This document shows positions 40,926 through 50,728 of a DNA stretch of 64,000 nucleotides, one piece after another (positions within the stretch are counted from its first letter, which is position 1; every line of letters begins with the position of its first letter). The DNA comes from Sphingomonadaceae bacterium 3R27E2-A. Its GTDB lineage: Bacteria; Pseudomonadota; Alphaproteobacteria; Sphingomonadales; Sphingomonadaceae. A program made the translations under genes and the position numbers. The stretch lies in NCBI GenBank assembly GCA_005503165.1, contig SCNT01000016.1, positions 1-64,000 on the forward strand, in the 5' to 3' direction. The notes below the pieces were generated by a model, which saw nothing but the letters and a program-made list of their open reading frames with translations, was not told the DNA's origin and searched no databases.

Positions 40926-43895
40926 ATGACCAAAGGCCCCACCATCTTTTCGATCCCGATCCAGCGAGCCTTTGCCGACGCGCTCGCCACGGGGCTGATC
41001 GCGCGCTTCGCCGACGGGGCGCTGGGGCTCGCCGAAGGGCTGATCCTGTTGCCGAGCAACCGGGCGCGCAGTGCGGTGCAGGCGGCGTTCGTGCGCGCGG
41101 GCGGGCAGGGCCTGCTGATGCCGCGGCTCGCGGTGATCGGCGACGCCGACCTCGACGAGGAGGTCGCGCTCGCGCTCGACCCGATCGACGAGAGCGGGGC
41201 GCTGCCGCCCGCGATCGAGCCGCTGCGCCGCCGCCTGCTGCTCGCCGAACTGATCGAGCGGCACACTCCCGCGGACGAGGAGCCGATCCGCGGCGCAGCG
41301 GCGTTCCAGCTCGCCGACGGCCTCGCGCGCGTGATCGACCAGCTCCATTATGAGGAGGTCGCGGTGCCGGCGCTGGTAGACCTCGACCTCGGCGCCTTTG
41401 CCGACCATTGGCGCGCCTCGCTCGGCCGGTTGCGGCTGCTCGTCGACCATTGGCCCGCGGCGCTCGCGGCGACGGGGCGCATCGACCGCGCCGCGCGGCG
41501 CAATCGCCTGCTCGACCGCGTGACCGAGGGCTGGCGCGCCGCGCCGCCCGCGCGCTTCGTCGTCGCGGCGGGGATCACTACCGCGGCGCCGGCGATCGCG
41601 CGGCTGCTGCGGAGCGTCGCCGACCTGGATCGCGGCATGGTCGTGCTCCCAGGGCTCGACCTGGTCATGGATGACGCCGAATGGGAGGCGCTGGGGCCGG
41701 TGCGGCGCGAAGCCGACGCGCCCGGGCGCCCGCTCGAAACGCATCCGCAATATCACCTCAAGCTGCTGCTGACTCGCATAGGAGCCGCGCGCGGCGAGGT
41801 CGCCGAGTGGGACGCCGCCTCGCCCTTCGACGGCCCGGACACGCGCGCGCCCTTCGTGTCTTTGCTCTTCGCCCCCGCCGAATTCACCGCGAGGTGGCAG
41901 GCGCCCGGCGACCTGTCGGCGGCGGCCGCGGGGGTCGGGGCTGCGGTGTTCGCCGACGACGGGCAGGAGGCGCAGGGGATTGCACTGCTGATGCGCGAGG
42001 CGCTCGAGACGCCGGGGCGCACCGCGGCGCTCGTCACCCCCGACCGTGCGCTCGCCGAACGCGTCGCGACGGCGCTGGCGCGCTGGGGCATCGCGGTCGA
42101 CGACAGCGCGGGCCAGCCGCTGGCGCGTACGCCGCCGGGGACCTTGCTGCTGCTCCTCGCCGAGCTGGCGGCGAGGTTCGATCCGGTTGCGCTGGTGGCG
42201 CTGCTCGGTCATCCGCTCGTCCGCAAGGGCGAGGCGCGCGTCGCCTGGCTCGACCGCCTGCGCGCGCTCGACCTGCTGCTGCGCGATCCCGGGCTCGAAC
42301 CCGGCTGGGACGGGGTAAGCGCGCGCATCGCCGAATGGGGCGCGAGCGAGCACAAGCGCGAACGCGCCATGGCCGAAGACCTGGCGCCTTGGTGGGACGA
42401 GCTGGTCGCGGCGGTCGGCACGGCGCTCGCGCCTTTTGCGGCCCCCGCGCCGCCTGCCACGCTGCTGGGCGCGCTACAGGTCGGGATCGAATGGCTGGCG
42501 GGCGAGGCCGCCTGGGCGGGGCCCGCGGGGCGCGCGCTGTCCGGCTTGTTCGACCAGTGGGCGCTCGCCGCGGGCGCGGGGCCCGCGCTGGTCGACCCCG
42601 CCGATTTCCCCGCGATGCTGGCGCAATTGATGGGCGGCGAGAGCGTGCGCCCGCCTTATGGCGGGCATCCGCGGCTCTTTATCTGGGGCCTGCTCGAAGC
42701 GCGGCTGCAGCGCGCTGGGCTGATGATCCTCGGCGGGCTCGACGAGGGCCGCTGGCCCGCGGCGACGCAGCCCGACCCGTGGCTGGCGCCGGGAATCCGC
42801 AAGCAGCTGGGCCTGCCAGCGCCCGAGCGGCAGCAGGGGATGGCGGCGCATGATTTCGCGGGCGCGCTCGGCGCGGGCGAGATCGTCGTAACGCGCGCTT
42901 TGCGCAGCGGCGGCGACCCCGCGGTCGCCTCGCGCTTCTGGCTGCGGCTGACCGCGCTTGCGGGCGAACTGCCCGAACCCGCGCCGGGCGGCGTGCCGGT
43001 GACGCGGCTTGCGGCGATGCTCGACGTGCCGCCGGGCGACCCGAGCCCCGAGCGGCGCCCTGCGCCGCAGCCGCCCGCCAGCGAGCGGCCGCGGCGGATC
43101 AGCGTCACCGGCGTCGACCGGCTCGCGCGCGATCCCTATTCCTATTACGCCAACCAGATGCTCGGCCTGTCGGCGCTCGCGCCGCTCAGCGCCGCGCCCG
43201 ATCCGCGCTGGCGCGGGACGCGGGTGCATCGCTTGTTCGAACAATGGGTGCGCGCGGGCGCGACCCCGGCGGCGTTCGAGGCCGAGCTGCAGGCGCTCGC
43301 CGACGACCCCGCGCTCGACGCGATCGCGCGCGCCTTCTGGCTGCCACGGATCGAGCCGGCGCTGCGCTGGGCGGCGGCGCAGCTGGTCGACGCCGAAGGG
43401 CGCGAGGCGCTGGGTGTCGAGGTGCGCGGCGAGCGCACCGCGGACGGGCTGACGCTGCTCGGCAAGGCGGACCGCGTCGACAGGATGGCCGACGGCAGCC
43501 TCGCCATCGTCGATTACAAGACCGGCGGGGCGCCGAGTGCCAAGGCCGCGGCCGACAAGCTCGACAACCAGCTCGGGCTGCTGGGGCTGCTCGCGCGCGA
43601 GGGCGGCTTGGCAGGGATCGACGCCGCCGCGGTCGGCGCGCTCGAATATTGGAGCCTGCGGCCCGACCGCCGCGCCGACGGCGCGGGCAGGATTTCGAAC
43701 AGCTACGGCCCGCGCAGCGAATTGAAGAGCGCCGAGGCGGCGATCGACCATGCCGCCGATGCCTTGAGCGAGTTCGCGGCGAAATATCTGTTCGGCGACG
43801 CGCCCTTCGTGCCCGGCGAGGCGGCGGGTTATGGCGATTACGACCAGCTGATGCGCCGCGACGAATGGTTCGGACGCGGCGAGGAGGGCGCATGA
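40926..43895 (+). CDS. addB: Double-strand break repair protein AddB
   Basis: AddB pairs with AddA in the helicase-nuclease that resects DNA ends for RecA. The 989-aa protein is the alphaproteobacterial AddB type, with the N-terminal inactivated helicase-like domain (ILLPSNRARSAVQAAFVRAG at about 40) and a C-terminal PD-(D/E)xK nuclease domain with GKADRVDRMADGSLAIVDYKTG (catalytic D863 and K865). The iron-sulfur Cys motif seen in Bacillus AddB is not obvious. The ATG at 40926 has only a weak AGG in front. The stop overlaps addA by four bases. Confidence 0.95.
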   Translation: MTKGPTIFSIPIQRAFADALATGLIARFADGALGLAEGLILLPSNRARSAVQAAFVRAGGQGLLMPRLAVIGDADLDEEVALALDPIDESGALPPAIEPLRRRLLLAELIERHTPADEEPIRGAAAFQLADGLARVIDQLHYEEVAVPALVDLDLGAFADHWRASLGRLRLLVDHWPAALAATGRIDRAARRNRLLDRVTEGWRAAPPARFVVAAGITTAAPAIARLLRSVADLDRGMVVLPGLDLVMDDAEWEALGPVRREADAPGRPLETHPQYHLKLLLTRIGAARGEVAEWDAASPFDGPDTRAPFVSLLFAPAEFTARWQAPGDLSAAAAGVGAAVFADDGQEAQGIALLMREALETPGRTAALVTPDRALAERVATALARWGIAVDDSAGQPLARTPPGTLLLLLAELAARFDPVALVALLGHPLVRKGEARVAWLDRLRALDLLLRDPGLEPGWDGVSARIAEWGASEHKRERAMAEDLAPWWDELVAAVGTALAPFAAPAPPATLLGALQVGIEWLAGEAAWAGPAGRALSGLFDQWALAAGAGPALVDPADFPAMLAQLMGGESVRPPYGGHPRLFIWGLLEARLQRAGLMILGGLDEGRWPAATQPDPWLAPGIRKQLGLPAPERQQGMAAHDFAGALGAGEIVVTRALRSGGDPAVASRFWLRLTALAGELPEPAPGGVPVTRLAAMLDVPPGDPSPERRPAPQPPASERPRRISVTGVDRLARDPYSYYANQMLGLSALAPLSAAPDPRWRGTRVHRLFEQWVRAGATPAAFEAELQALADDPALDAIARAFWLPRIEPALRWAAAQLVDAEGREALGVEVRGERTADGLTLLGKADRVDRMADGSLAIVDYKTGGAPSAKAAADKLDNQLGLLGLLAREGGLAGIDAAAVGALEYWSLRPDRRADGAGRISNSYGPRSELKSAEAAIDHAADALSEFAAKYLFGDAPFVPGEAAGYGDYDQLMRRDEWFGRGEEGA

Positions 43896-46800
43896 GCGGC
43901 CCCGCTACCCTCGCGACGCTCGACGCGCGGCAGGGCGCGGCCGCCGATCCCGCGCACCATGTGTGGCTCGGCGCGTCGGCGGGGACAGGCAAGACGCAGG
44001 TGCTGTCGGCGCGCGTGCTGCGGCTGATGCTGGGGGGGGAGGCGCCGGAGGCGATCCTGTGCATCACTTTCACCAAGGCGGGCGCCGCCGAGATGGCGCA
44101 CCGCATCCACGAACGGCTTGCCGCCTGGGTGCGGATGAGCGACGGCGATTTGCGGCTCGACCTGCACGCGCTCGGCCTCGACTGGCAGCAGCCGGGGCTG
44201 ATGGCGCGCGCGCGGGCCTTGTTCGCGACGGTGATCGACAGCCCCGGCGGGGCGATCCGCGTGCAGACGATCCACAGTTTCTGCCAGACCCTGCTCGCGA
44301 GCTTCCCGCTTGAGGCGAAACTGCTGCCCGGTTTTCGCCCGATCGAGGAGGATGAGGCGGCGGCGCTGCAGCGGCAGGTGCTCGGCGACCTCTTGAACGC
44401 GCCCGGCGACGAGCGCGACGCGCTGCGGGGCGCGGCGGCGAACCTGTCGCGGCGGCTGGGGCCCGAGGCGGCGCTGTCCTTCCTGTCGGGCTGCGCGAGC
44501 GTCTTCGGCGGGCCGCGCGCGTCGCTGCCCCCCGCGGCGCACGACCTGCGCGCGGCGTTCGACCTGCCCGGCGGCGATCCCGATGTCTGGCTCGCGGGCG
44601 AACTCGCCGCCGGCGCGATCGACGACGCCGACATCCGCGCGGTGGCGACGAGCGGATCGGCGTGGGGGACCCGGACCGGCGAGGCCTGTTCGGACAGGAT
44701 GATCGGCTGGCTGATGGCCGATGCCGCGGCGCGCGCCGGCATGCTGGACGAGTTGCTCGGCGCTTTCCTCACCGGCAAGGGCGAGCTGCGCGCCGATTTT
44801 GGCGGCGACAAGGGCCGGATGACCGACTGCGTCGATGCGGCGGTGCGGATCGTCGAGGCGGCGAGCGCGCTGCGCGGCACCGCGGCGGCGATGCGCGTCG
44901 CCGACGAACTGGCGGCGGCGTGGAAACTCGGCAGTCGCTTCGCCGAAGGCTATGCGCTGGCGAAGCGCGAGAAGGCGCTCGCCGATTTCGACGATTTGAT
45001 CACGCTCGCGGGCTCGCTGCTGCGCGTCAGCAGCTTCGGCGAATGGGTGCGTTTCAAGCTCGACCAGCGCACCGACCATATTTTGGTCGACGAGGCGCAG
45101 GACACGAATATGCGGCAGTGGGGGATCGTCCTGTCGCTCGCTGAGGAGTTCTTCGCGGTGCACGGCGCCGATGCCGAGCGCGCGCGGACATTGTTCACCG
45201 TCGGCGACCGCAAGCAGGCAATCTTTGGCTTCCAGGGCACCGAGCCCAAGGCCTTCGCCACCGCGCGGGATCTGTTTCATGCGCTGGGCGAGCGGGCGGG
45301 GCAGGATTTCCGCCAGGTCGATCTCGTCTCCAACTATCGCTCGACCCCGGCGGTGCTGGCAGTCGTCGACGCCTGGCTCGCGGCGGGCGGCACCGCGGCG
45401 ATGGGGCTCGACGGAAGCGAGCCGCTGCACCGGCCGTTCCGTGGGAGCCATGCCGGGCAGGTCGAGCTATGGGAGCCGCTGCCGGTCGGCAAGGCGCTCG
45501 ACGCCGCGGCCGAGGAGGCGGGCGAGGAGGAGGGCGCCAGCGACGCCAGCGCCCCCGCGTCGGATCCCGCGAGCATGCGGCTGGCGCGCGCGATCGCGGG
45601 CGAGGTGAGACACTGGATCGACCATGGCAAGGACGGGCGGCCGGTCGCGCCGGGCGACGTGATGATCCTGGTGCGGCGGCGCCGCGACCTTGCGGCGCGG
45701 ATCGTCGCGCGGCTGCAGGCGCTGCATGTGCCCGTCGCGGGCGTCGATCGCTTCGCGTTGACCCAGCCGCTTGCCGTGCAGGATCTGATGGCGGCGATGC
45801 GCTTCGCGGTGCAGCCGCTCGACGACCTCAACCTCGCGGCGCTGCTCGTCTCGCCGCTGATCGGCTGGTCGCAGGACGAGCTTTATGCGCGGACCAGGGC
45901 ACGCGGGCGGACCCCGATCTGGGCGCATCTGCGCGGGCAGGAGGAAGCGGTGCCCGCCGCGACCATGGCGGCGCTGCGGACGCTGCTCGGAATGGCCGAT
46001 TATACGACGCCCTTCCGCTTCCTCGAAACTTTGCTGTCGGGACCGATCGACGGGCGGCGAAAGCTTTATGCGCGGCTGGGGCGCGAGGCGCGCGATCCGA
46101 TCGACGAACTGCTGGGTCAGGCGCTGGCGTTCGAGACGCGCGAGACGGTGTCGCTGCTCGGCTTCGTGACGCAGGTCGAGGGCAGCGCCGCCGACATCAA
46201 ACGCCAGACCGAGGCGCGCAGCGACGTCGTGCGCGTGATGACGGTGCACGGATCGAAAGGCTTGCAGGCGCCGATCGTCATCCTCGCCGACGCGACCGAC
46301 GACGCCGCGATCGGGCATCGCCCCTTCAGCGTCGACGTTGCAGGGTGGGAGAAATTGCCCGTTTTCGCGGTGCCCGCCGACGAGCGTCACGGCGCGCTCG
46401 CCGCGGCCTATGAGGCGGCGGCGAAGGCGGCGTCGGAGGAGCATTGGCGGCTCTTCTACGTTGCGATGACGCGGGCCGAGGAAATCCTTGTCGTCGCGGG
46501 GGTGACGAAGAAGGCCGATCGCAGCGTGCCCGAGGGAAGCTGGCACGCCGCGGCCGACGCGGTGCTGGCGGACATGGGGCTCGACTGGGAAGCAGCGGGA
46601 CCGCTGTGGAGCCGCCGCCGCGTCCATCGGACCAATGCGGGCAAATGGGCGAAGAAAGAGAAGGCGGCGCGGACCGCGCCGCCGCCGCTGGTGCTGCCGG
46701 CTTGGGCGCTGGCCCCCGCGCCCGAGGAAGCGCGCCCGCCGCGCCCGCTCGCGCCCTCGTCGCTCGGCGACGACGATGTCGCCGCCGCGCCGCAGGGCGC

Positions 46801-47368
46801 GCCGCGCGCCGCCGCGGTCGAGCGCGGGCTGCTGCTCCACGCCTTGTTCGAGCGGCTGCCGCCGGTGGCGCCCGCGCGGCGCCGCGCGGCGGCGCTGCAC
46901 TGGCTCGGCGCGCAGGCGCCCGCGCTGGGCGAGGGCGCGCGCGAGGCGATCGTGCGCGAAGTGCTGGCGGTGATCGAGGACCCGGCGCATGCCGCGCTGT
47001 TCGGCCCCGGCAGCCTGGCCGAGGTGCCGCTGTCGGCGGTGGTCGATGGTCTTGTCGTTGCGGGGATCGTCGACCGGCTGCTGGTGACCGACGATGCGGT
47101 GACGGTGATCGACTACAAGACCGGGCGGCATGTGCCCGCCTCGGCCGAAGAGGTGGCGCCGGCCTACCTCCGTCAGATGGCCGCATACCGCGCGGCGCTC
47201 GCGACGATCTTCCCCGCACGGCGGATCGCGGCGGCCTTGCTCTATACCGCGGCTCCCAAACTGATCGTGCTCGACGAAGCGCTGCTGGCGCCGCACAAGC
47301 CGGGCTTGGCGGCAACCAAGGCGAATTTGGGGGCCCAAGGACTTGAGCCGGACGCGCCGACTGCCTAG
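43892..47368 (+). CDS. addA: Double-strand break repair helicase-nuclease AddA
   Basis: The 1158-aa UvrD-like superfamily 1A helicase has the Walker A GASAGTGKT (27-35), CITFTKAGAAEM (motif Ia), the DEAQD motif II in ILVDEAQDTNMRQW, and the motif VI-type LFYVAMTRAEE. The C-terminal nuclease has VIDYKTG with D1074. Together with AddB it unwinds and degrades DNA ends until Chi-like sites. It starts in an ATGA overlap with addB; trxA follows after 33 bases. Confidence 0.97.
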   Translation: MSGPATLATLDARQGAAADPAHHVWLGASAGTGKTQVLSARVLRLMLGGEAPEAILCITFTKAGAAEMAHRIHERLAAWVRMSDGDLRLDLHALGLDWQQPGLMARARALFATVIDSPGGAIRVQTIHSFCQTLLASFPLEAKLLPGFRPIEEDEAAALQRQVLGDLLNAPGDERDALRGAAANLSRRLGPEAALSFLSGCASVFGGPRASLPPAAHDLRAAFDLPGGDPDVWLAGELAAGAIDDADIRAVATSGSAWGTRTGEACSDRMIGWLMADAAARAGMLDELLGAFLTGKGELRADFGGDKGRMTDCVDAAVRIVEAASALRGTAAAMRVADELAAAWKLGSRFAEGYALAKREKALADFDDLITLAGSLLRVSSFGEWVRFKLDQRTDHILVDEAQDTNMRQWGIVLSLAEEFFAVHGADAERARTLFTVGDRKQAIFGFQGTEPKAFATARDLFHALGERAGQDFRQVDLVSNYRSTPAVLAVVDAWLAAGGTAAMGLDGSEPLHRPFRGSHAGQVELWEPLPVGKALDAAAEEAGEEEGASDASAPASDPASMRLARAIAGEVRHWIDHGKDGRPVAPGDVMILVRRRRDLAARIVARLQALHVPVAGVDRFALTQPLAVQDLMAAMRFAVQPLDDLNLAALLVSPLIGWSQDELYARTRARGRTPIWAHLRGQEEAVPAATMAALRTLLGMADYTTPFRFLETLLSGPIDGRRKLYARLGREARDPIDELLGQALAFETRETVSLLGFVTQVEGSAADIKRQTEARSDVVRVMTVHGSKGLQAPIVILADATDDAAIGHRPFSVDVAGWEKLPVFAVPADERHGALAAAYEAAAKAASEEHWRLFYVAMTRAEEILVVAGVTKKADRSVPEGSWHAAADAVLADMGLDWEAAGPLWSRRRVHRTNAGKWAKKEKAARTAPPPLVLPAWALAPAPEEARPPRPLAPSSLGDDDVAAAPQGAPRAAAVERGLLLHALFERLPPVAPARRRAAALHWLGAQAPALGEGAREAIVREVLAVIEDPAHAALFGPGSLAEVPLSAVVDGLVVAGIVDRLLVTDDAVTVIDYKTGRHVPASAEEVAPAYLRQMAAYRAALATIFPARRIAAALLYTAAPKLIVLDEALLAPHKPGLAATKANLGAQGLEPDAPTA

Positions 47369-47401
47369 CTTGGCACCAAGCAGCAATTCAGGAGACCTAC
47401 C

Positions 47402-47722
47402 ATGGGTACCAAAGCGATTACCGACGCCAGCTTCCAGGCCGACGTCCTCGACAGCGACACACCTGTGTTGGTCGATTTCTGGGCCGAATGGTGCGGTCCG
47501 TGCAAGATGATCGGCCCCGCGCTCGAAGAGATTTCGGACGAACTCGCGGGCAAGGTGGTGATCGCCAAGCTCAACATCGACGACCATCCCGACGCGCCGA
47601 GCAAATATGGCGTGCGTGGCATCCCGACGATGATCCTGTTCAAGAATGGCGAGATCGCCGAGACCAAGGTCGGCGCCGCGCCAAAAAGCGCGCTCAAGGG
47701 CTGGCTCGAAAGCGCGCTGTAA
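47402..47722 (+). CDS. trxA: Thioredoxin
   Basis: The 106-aa protein is a standard thioredoxin with the active site W30-C31-G-P-C34, the buried Asp (VDFWAEW) and the cis-Pro loop [11 protein letters not shown]. It reduces disulfides in ribonucleotide reductase, peroxiredoxins and others, itself reduced by thioredoxin reductase. AGGAGA precedes the ATG. It may be co-transcribed with addA but could have its own promoter; a hairpin follows the stop. Confidence 0.97.
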   Translation: MGTKAITDASFQADVLDSDTPVLVDFWAEWCGPCKMIGPALEEISDELAGKVVIAKLNIDDHPDAPSKYGVRGIPTMILFKNGEIAETKVGAAPKSALKGWLESAL

Positions 47723-47731
47723 TCTGGCTGG

Positions 47732-47751
47732 ACCCCGGCGAGAGCCGGGGT
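47732..47751. terminator. Hairpin between convergent trxA and argJ
   Basis: ACCCCGGC-GAGA-GCCGGGGT is a perfect 8-bp stem with a stable GNRA-like loop, between the two 3' ends (9 bases past trxA, 5 bases past argJ). The T tract is short on both sides; it may act as a bidirectional terminator. Confidence 0.6.
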
Positions 47752-47755
47752 TCGC

Positions 47756-48982
47756 TCAACTCCGGTAATCGGCGTTGATGCTGATGTAGCCGTGCGTCAG
47801 GTCACACGTCCACACCGTCGCGCGGCCGTCGCCGAGACCGAGGTCGGCGCCGATCCGCACCTCGGGCCCCTTCAGATGCGCGGCGACGGGCGCTTCGTCA
47901 TAGCCGTCGACGGGCAGGCCCTGTTTCGCGACCCAATGGTCGCCGAAGCGGATCGCGAGGCGGTCGCGGTCGGCGGGTTCGCCCGCCTTGCCCACCGCCA
48001 TCACGACGCGGCCCCAGTTGGCGTCCTCGCCCGCGATCGCGGTCTTGACCAAAGGCGAATTGGCGATGGCGAGCGCGACGCGCTTGGCACTGTGGTCGTC
48101 GGCCGCGCCGGTCACCTGGATCTCGATGAATTTCGACGCGCCCTCGCCGTCGCGCACGACCTGGTGTGCGAGGTCGATCGACACCTGCCGGATCGCGGCA
48201 TAGAGCGCGTCGGCGCCGGCGTCGTCCCAGGATATAAGCGGCGCATTCCCTGCCTGTCCGGTCGCGAAGAGCAGCACCGTGTCGCTGGTCGAGGTGTCGC
48301 TGTCGACGGTGATGCTGTTGAAACTGCCCCCGGTCGCTTCGGTGAGCATGTCCTGCAGCAGCGCGGGCGCGACCGCGGCGTCGGTGAAGATATAGCCGAG
48401 CATCGTCGCCATGTCGGGGGCGATCATCCCCGATCCCTTGACGATGCCTGCGACCTGCACCGTGCGGTCGCCGACGACGGCGCTCGCGCCCGAGCCTTTG
48501 GCGAAGGTATCGGTGGTGCCGATGGTCTCGGCCGCCGCCTCCCACGTACAGGGTGCGGCGCCGAACGCGGCCGCGACGCCTTCGCGCGCTTTGTCGCTGG
48601 GCAGCGGCACGCCGATGACGCCGGTCGAACTCACGAAAACCTCGCCTGGCGTGCAGCCGAGATGGTCCGCGACCTGGTCCATGATCTGTTCGACCGCCGC
48701 GCGCCCACGATAGCCAGTGAAAGCGTTGCTGTTGCCCGCGTTGACGATCAGCGCGCGCGCCGCCCCATGCTTGACCTGCTCGCGGCCGAGTTCGACTTCG
48801 GACGAGCAGCAGATATTGCGCGTGAACACGCCCGCGACCGCGGTACCGGGGGCAAGCTCGACATAGGTCAGGTCGCAGCGGTCCCATTCCTTGTACCGCG
48901 CGCGCGCGACGCGGCGCGTGACCCCGGCGATGTCGGGCAGGGTCGGAAAAGAGTCGGGGGCGAGCGGTGAACGGGTGGCCAT
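47756..48982 (-). CDS. argJ: Bifunctional ornithine acetyltransferase/N-acetylglutamate synthase
   Basis: ArgJ recycles the acetyl group from N-acetylornithine to glutamate in arginine synthesis. The 408-aa precursor self-cleaves at a Thr: the motif APDMATMLGYIFTDA has the nucleophile at T193, giving alpha and beta chains. Other family blocks are LIVNAGNSNAFTG, VFVSSTGVIGVPLP and the C-terminal YISINADYRS. Whether it is mono- or bifunctional cannot be decided from sequence. It is monocistronic. Confidence 0.96.
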   Translation of the reverse strand: MATRSPLAPDSFPTLPDIAGVTRRVARARYKEWDRCDLTYVELAPGTAVAGVFTRNICCSSEVELGREQVKHGAARALIVNAGNSNAFTGYRGRAAVEQIMDQVADHLGCTPGEVFVSSTGVIGVPLPSDKAREGVAAAFGAAPCTWEAAAETIGTTDTFAKGSGASAVVGDRTVQVAGIVKGSGMIAPDMATMLGYIFTDAAVAPALLQDMLTEATGGSFNSITVDSDTSTSDTVLLFATGQAGNAPLISWDDAGADALYAAIRQVSIDLAHQVVRDGEGASKFIEIQVTGAADDHSAKRVALAIANSPLVKTAIAGEDANWGRVVMAVGKAGEPADRDRLAIRFGDHWVAKQGLPVDGYDEAPVAAHLKGPEVRIGADLGLGDGRATVWTCDLTHGYISINADYRS

Positions 48983-49015
48983 GATGGGGGTGCGTTTAGC
49001 TTTCCGCGGGTCAAA

Positions 49016-49042
49016 GAAAAACCCCTCCCGGCAAGGGAGGGG
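49016..49042 (-). terminator. Terminator downstream of the aldehyde dehydrogenase gene
   Basis: CCCCTCCC-GGCAA-GGGAGGGG (49022-49042) forms a perfect 8-bp stem. On the minus strand it is followed by TTTTTC, downstream of the aldehyde dehydrogenase and repeat B5, and just before argJ begins. Confidence 0.7.
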
Positions 49043-49046
49043 CCTT

Positions 49047-49188
49047 CGATCCTCCCTGTCGCGAAGCGATGGGGAGGAGGCAGCCGCGCAGCGGCTGACA
49101 GAGGGGCTTTGGTTCGGGCGCTGACGCCCCCTCCACCATCTGCTTCGCGGACGGTCCCCCTCCCCACGGCTTCGCCGCAGGGAGGATT
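49047..49188. repeat. Dispersed palindromic repeat, family B (copy B5)
   Basis: Outer arms are GATCCTCCCTGTCGCGAAGC and TTCGCCGCAGGGAGGATT; inner blocks are GGCTGACAGAGGGG and CCCCTCCACCATCTGC. It lies between the aldehyde dehydrogenase stop and argJ and has the same orientation as B2 and B4. Confidence 0.85.
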
Positions 49189-49193
49189 ACGGT

Positions 49194-50630
49194 TTACGCC
49201 GGAATGCCACTGATCGCCTTGATTTCCATGAAGTCCTTGAGGCCGAACAGCCCGCCTTCGCGGCCATTGCCCGACGCCTTGTAGCCGCCGAAGGGCGCGC
49301 CCGGGGCGGGGCCCCAGTTGTTCACCGCGACCATACCGGCGCGCAGCTTCGGCGCGACGTCCGCGGCCTTGGCGGGGTCGCCCGAAATCACCGCTGACAG
49401 GCCATATTCGGTGTCGTTGGCGATCTCGACCGCCTGGTCGAGGTCGTCATAGGCCATCACCGTCGCCACGGGACCGAAGATTTCTTCGTTCGCGATGCGC
49501 ATGTCGCGCGTCACGCCCGAGAAAACGGTCGGTTTGATATAATAGCCGCGGTTGACGTTCGACGGCAGGCCGGTGCCGCCGGTCTCGAGCGTCGCGCCTT
49601 CGTCGATCGCCGACTGGATCAGGCCCTGGATCTTGTCATATTGCGCCTTGTTGACGACGGGGCCGAGGTGGCCGCCTTCCTGCAGCGGGTCGCCGACCTG
49701 CGTTCCGTCGAACATCGCCTTGATGACGCCGACGGCTTCGGCCTCGCGGTCCTTGTGGACGAGGATGCGCGTCGGCGCGATGCAGCTCTGGCCGGTGTTG
49801 ATCAGCACGCCCTGCACCGTCGGGGGCAGCACGGTTTCGAGGTCGGCGTCGGGCAGGACGATGTTCGGCGACTTGCCGCCGAGTTCCTGGTGGACGCGCT
49901 TGACGGTGTCGGCCGCCGCCTTGGCCACGAGGATGCCCGCGCGGGTCGAGCCGGTGAAGCTCACCATCTCGATGCCGGGGTGCGCGCTGATCGCGTTGCC
50001 GACGGTCGGGCCGTCGCCCTGGACCAGGTTGAACACGCCCGGCGGCACCCCCGCGGCGTCGAGGATCTCGGCGAAGATCACCGCATTGCCGGGGCATTCC
50101 TCGGAAGGCTTCAGGATCATCGTATTGCCCGCGGCAAGAGCCGGCGCGACCTTCAAGGCGATCTGGTTCAGCGGCCAGTTCCACGGGGTGATCATGCCGA
50201 CGACGCCCATCGGTTCATAGACGACGGTGTTCGCGCCATGCTGTTCCTTGAACTGGAAGTCCTTTAATGCGGCGATGGTGCCGAGGAAGCCGCCGATGCC
50301 GGCGCCGACCTGCGCGGTGCCCGCAAAGCTGACCGGGGCGCCCATCTCCGACGCCATCGACCTGGCGAGATCGGCGCCGCGCTTCTTATATTCCTCGACG
50401 ATGCGGCCCAGCAGTTCGAGCCGTTCCTCGCGGCTGGTCTGCGAGAAGCTCTTAAAGGCTTCCTTCGCTGCGGCGACCGCGTCGTCGACGTCCGCTGCGG
50501 TACCGAGCACCACGGTCGAGGCCGCTTCCTCGGTTGCGGGGTTGATGACGTCGTGGAGCTTGCCGCCCTTGCTGTCGACCCATTTGCCGCCGATGTAATT
50601 TTGTTTCAGGTGCGTTTCGGTGTCGCTCAT
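49194..50630 (-). CDS. NAD(P)-dependent aldehyde dehydrogenase
   Basis: The 478-aa protein has the ALDH folds: the TPWNWPLNQ cofactor region, the FTGSTRAG turn, the general-base Glu in QELGGKSPNIV and the nucleophile Cys in NTGQSCIAPTRI. The C-terminal EEIFGPVATVM and PFGGYKASGNGREGG complete the family. The exact aldehyde is unclear; aliphatic or aromatic aldehydes are possible. It is monocistronic with a repeat and hairpin downstream. Confidence 0.95.
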   Translation of the reverse strand: MSDTETHLKQNYIGGKWVDSKGGKLHDVINPATEEAASTVVLGTAADVDDAVAAAKEAFKSFSQTSREERLELLGRIVEEYKKRGADLARSMASEMGAPVSFAGTAQVGAGIGGFLGTIAALKDFQFKEQHGANTVVYEPMGVVGMITPWNWPLNQIALKVAPALAAGNTMILKPSEECPGNAVIFAEILDAAGVPPGVFNLVQGDGPTVGNAISAHPGIEMVSFTGSTRAGILVAKAAADTVKRVHQELGGKSPNIVLPDADLETVLPPTVQGVLINTGQSCIAPTRILVHKDREAEAVGVIKAMFDGTQVGDPLQEGGHLGPVVNKAQYDKIQGLIQSAIDEGATLETGGTGLPSNVNRGYYIKPTVFSGVTRDMRIANEEIFGPVATVMAYDDLDQAVEIANDTEYGLSAVISGDPAKAADVAPKLRAGMVAVNNWGPAPGAPFGGYKASGNGREGGLFGLKDFMEIKAISGIPA

Positions 50631-50728
50631 AATATCTCTCCCATCGGCCGTTTCGGATACGTCTCGGATGGCTACCTAATCGTGACGGCGAATGAATCAA
50701 GCGCCACGGGGCGTTATATTCGATGTGC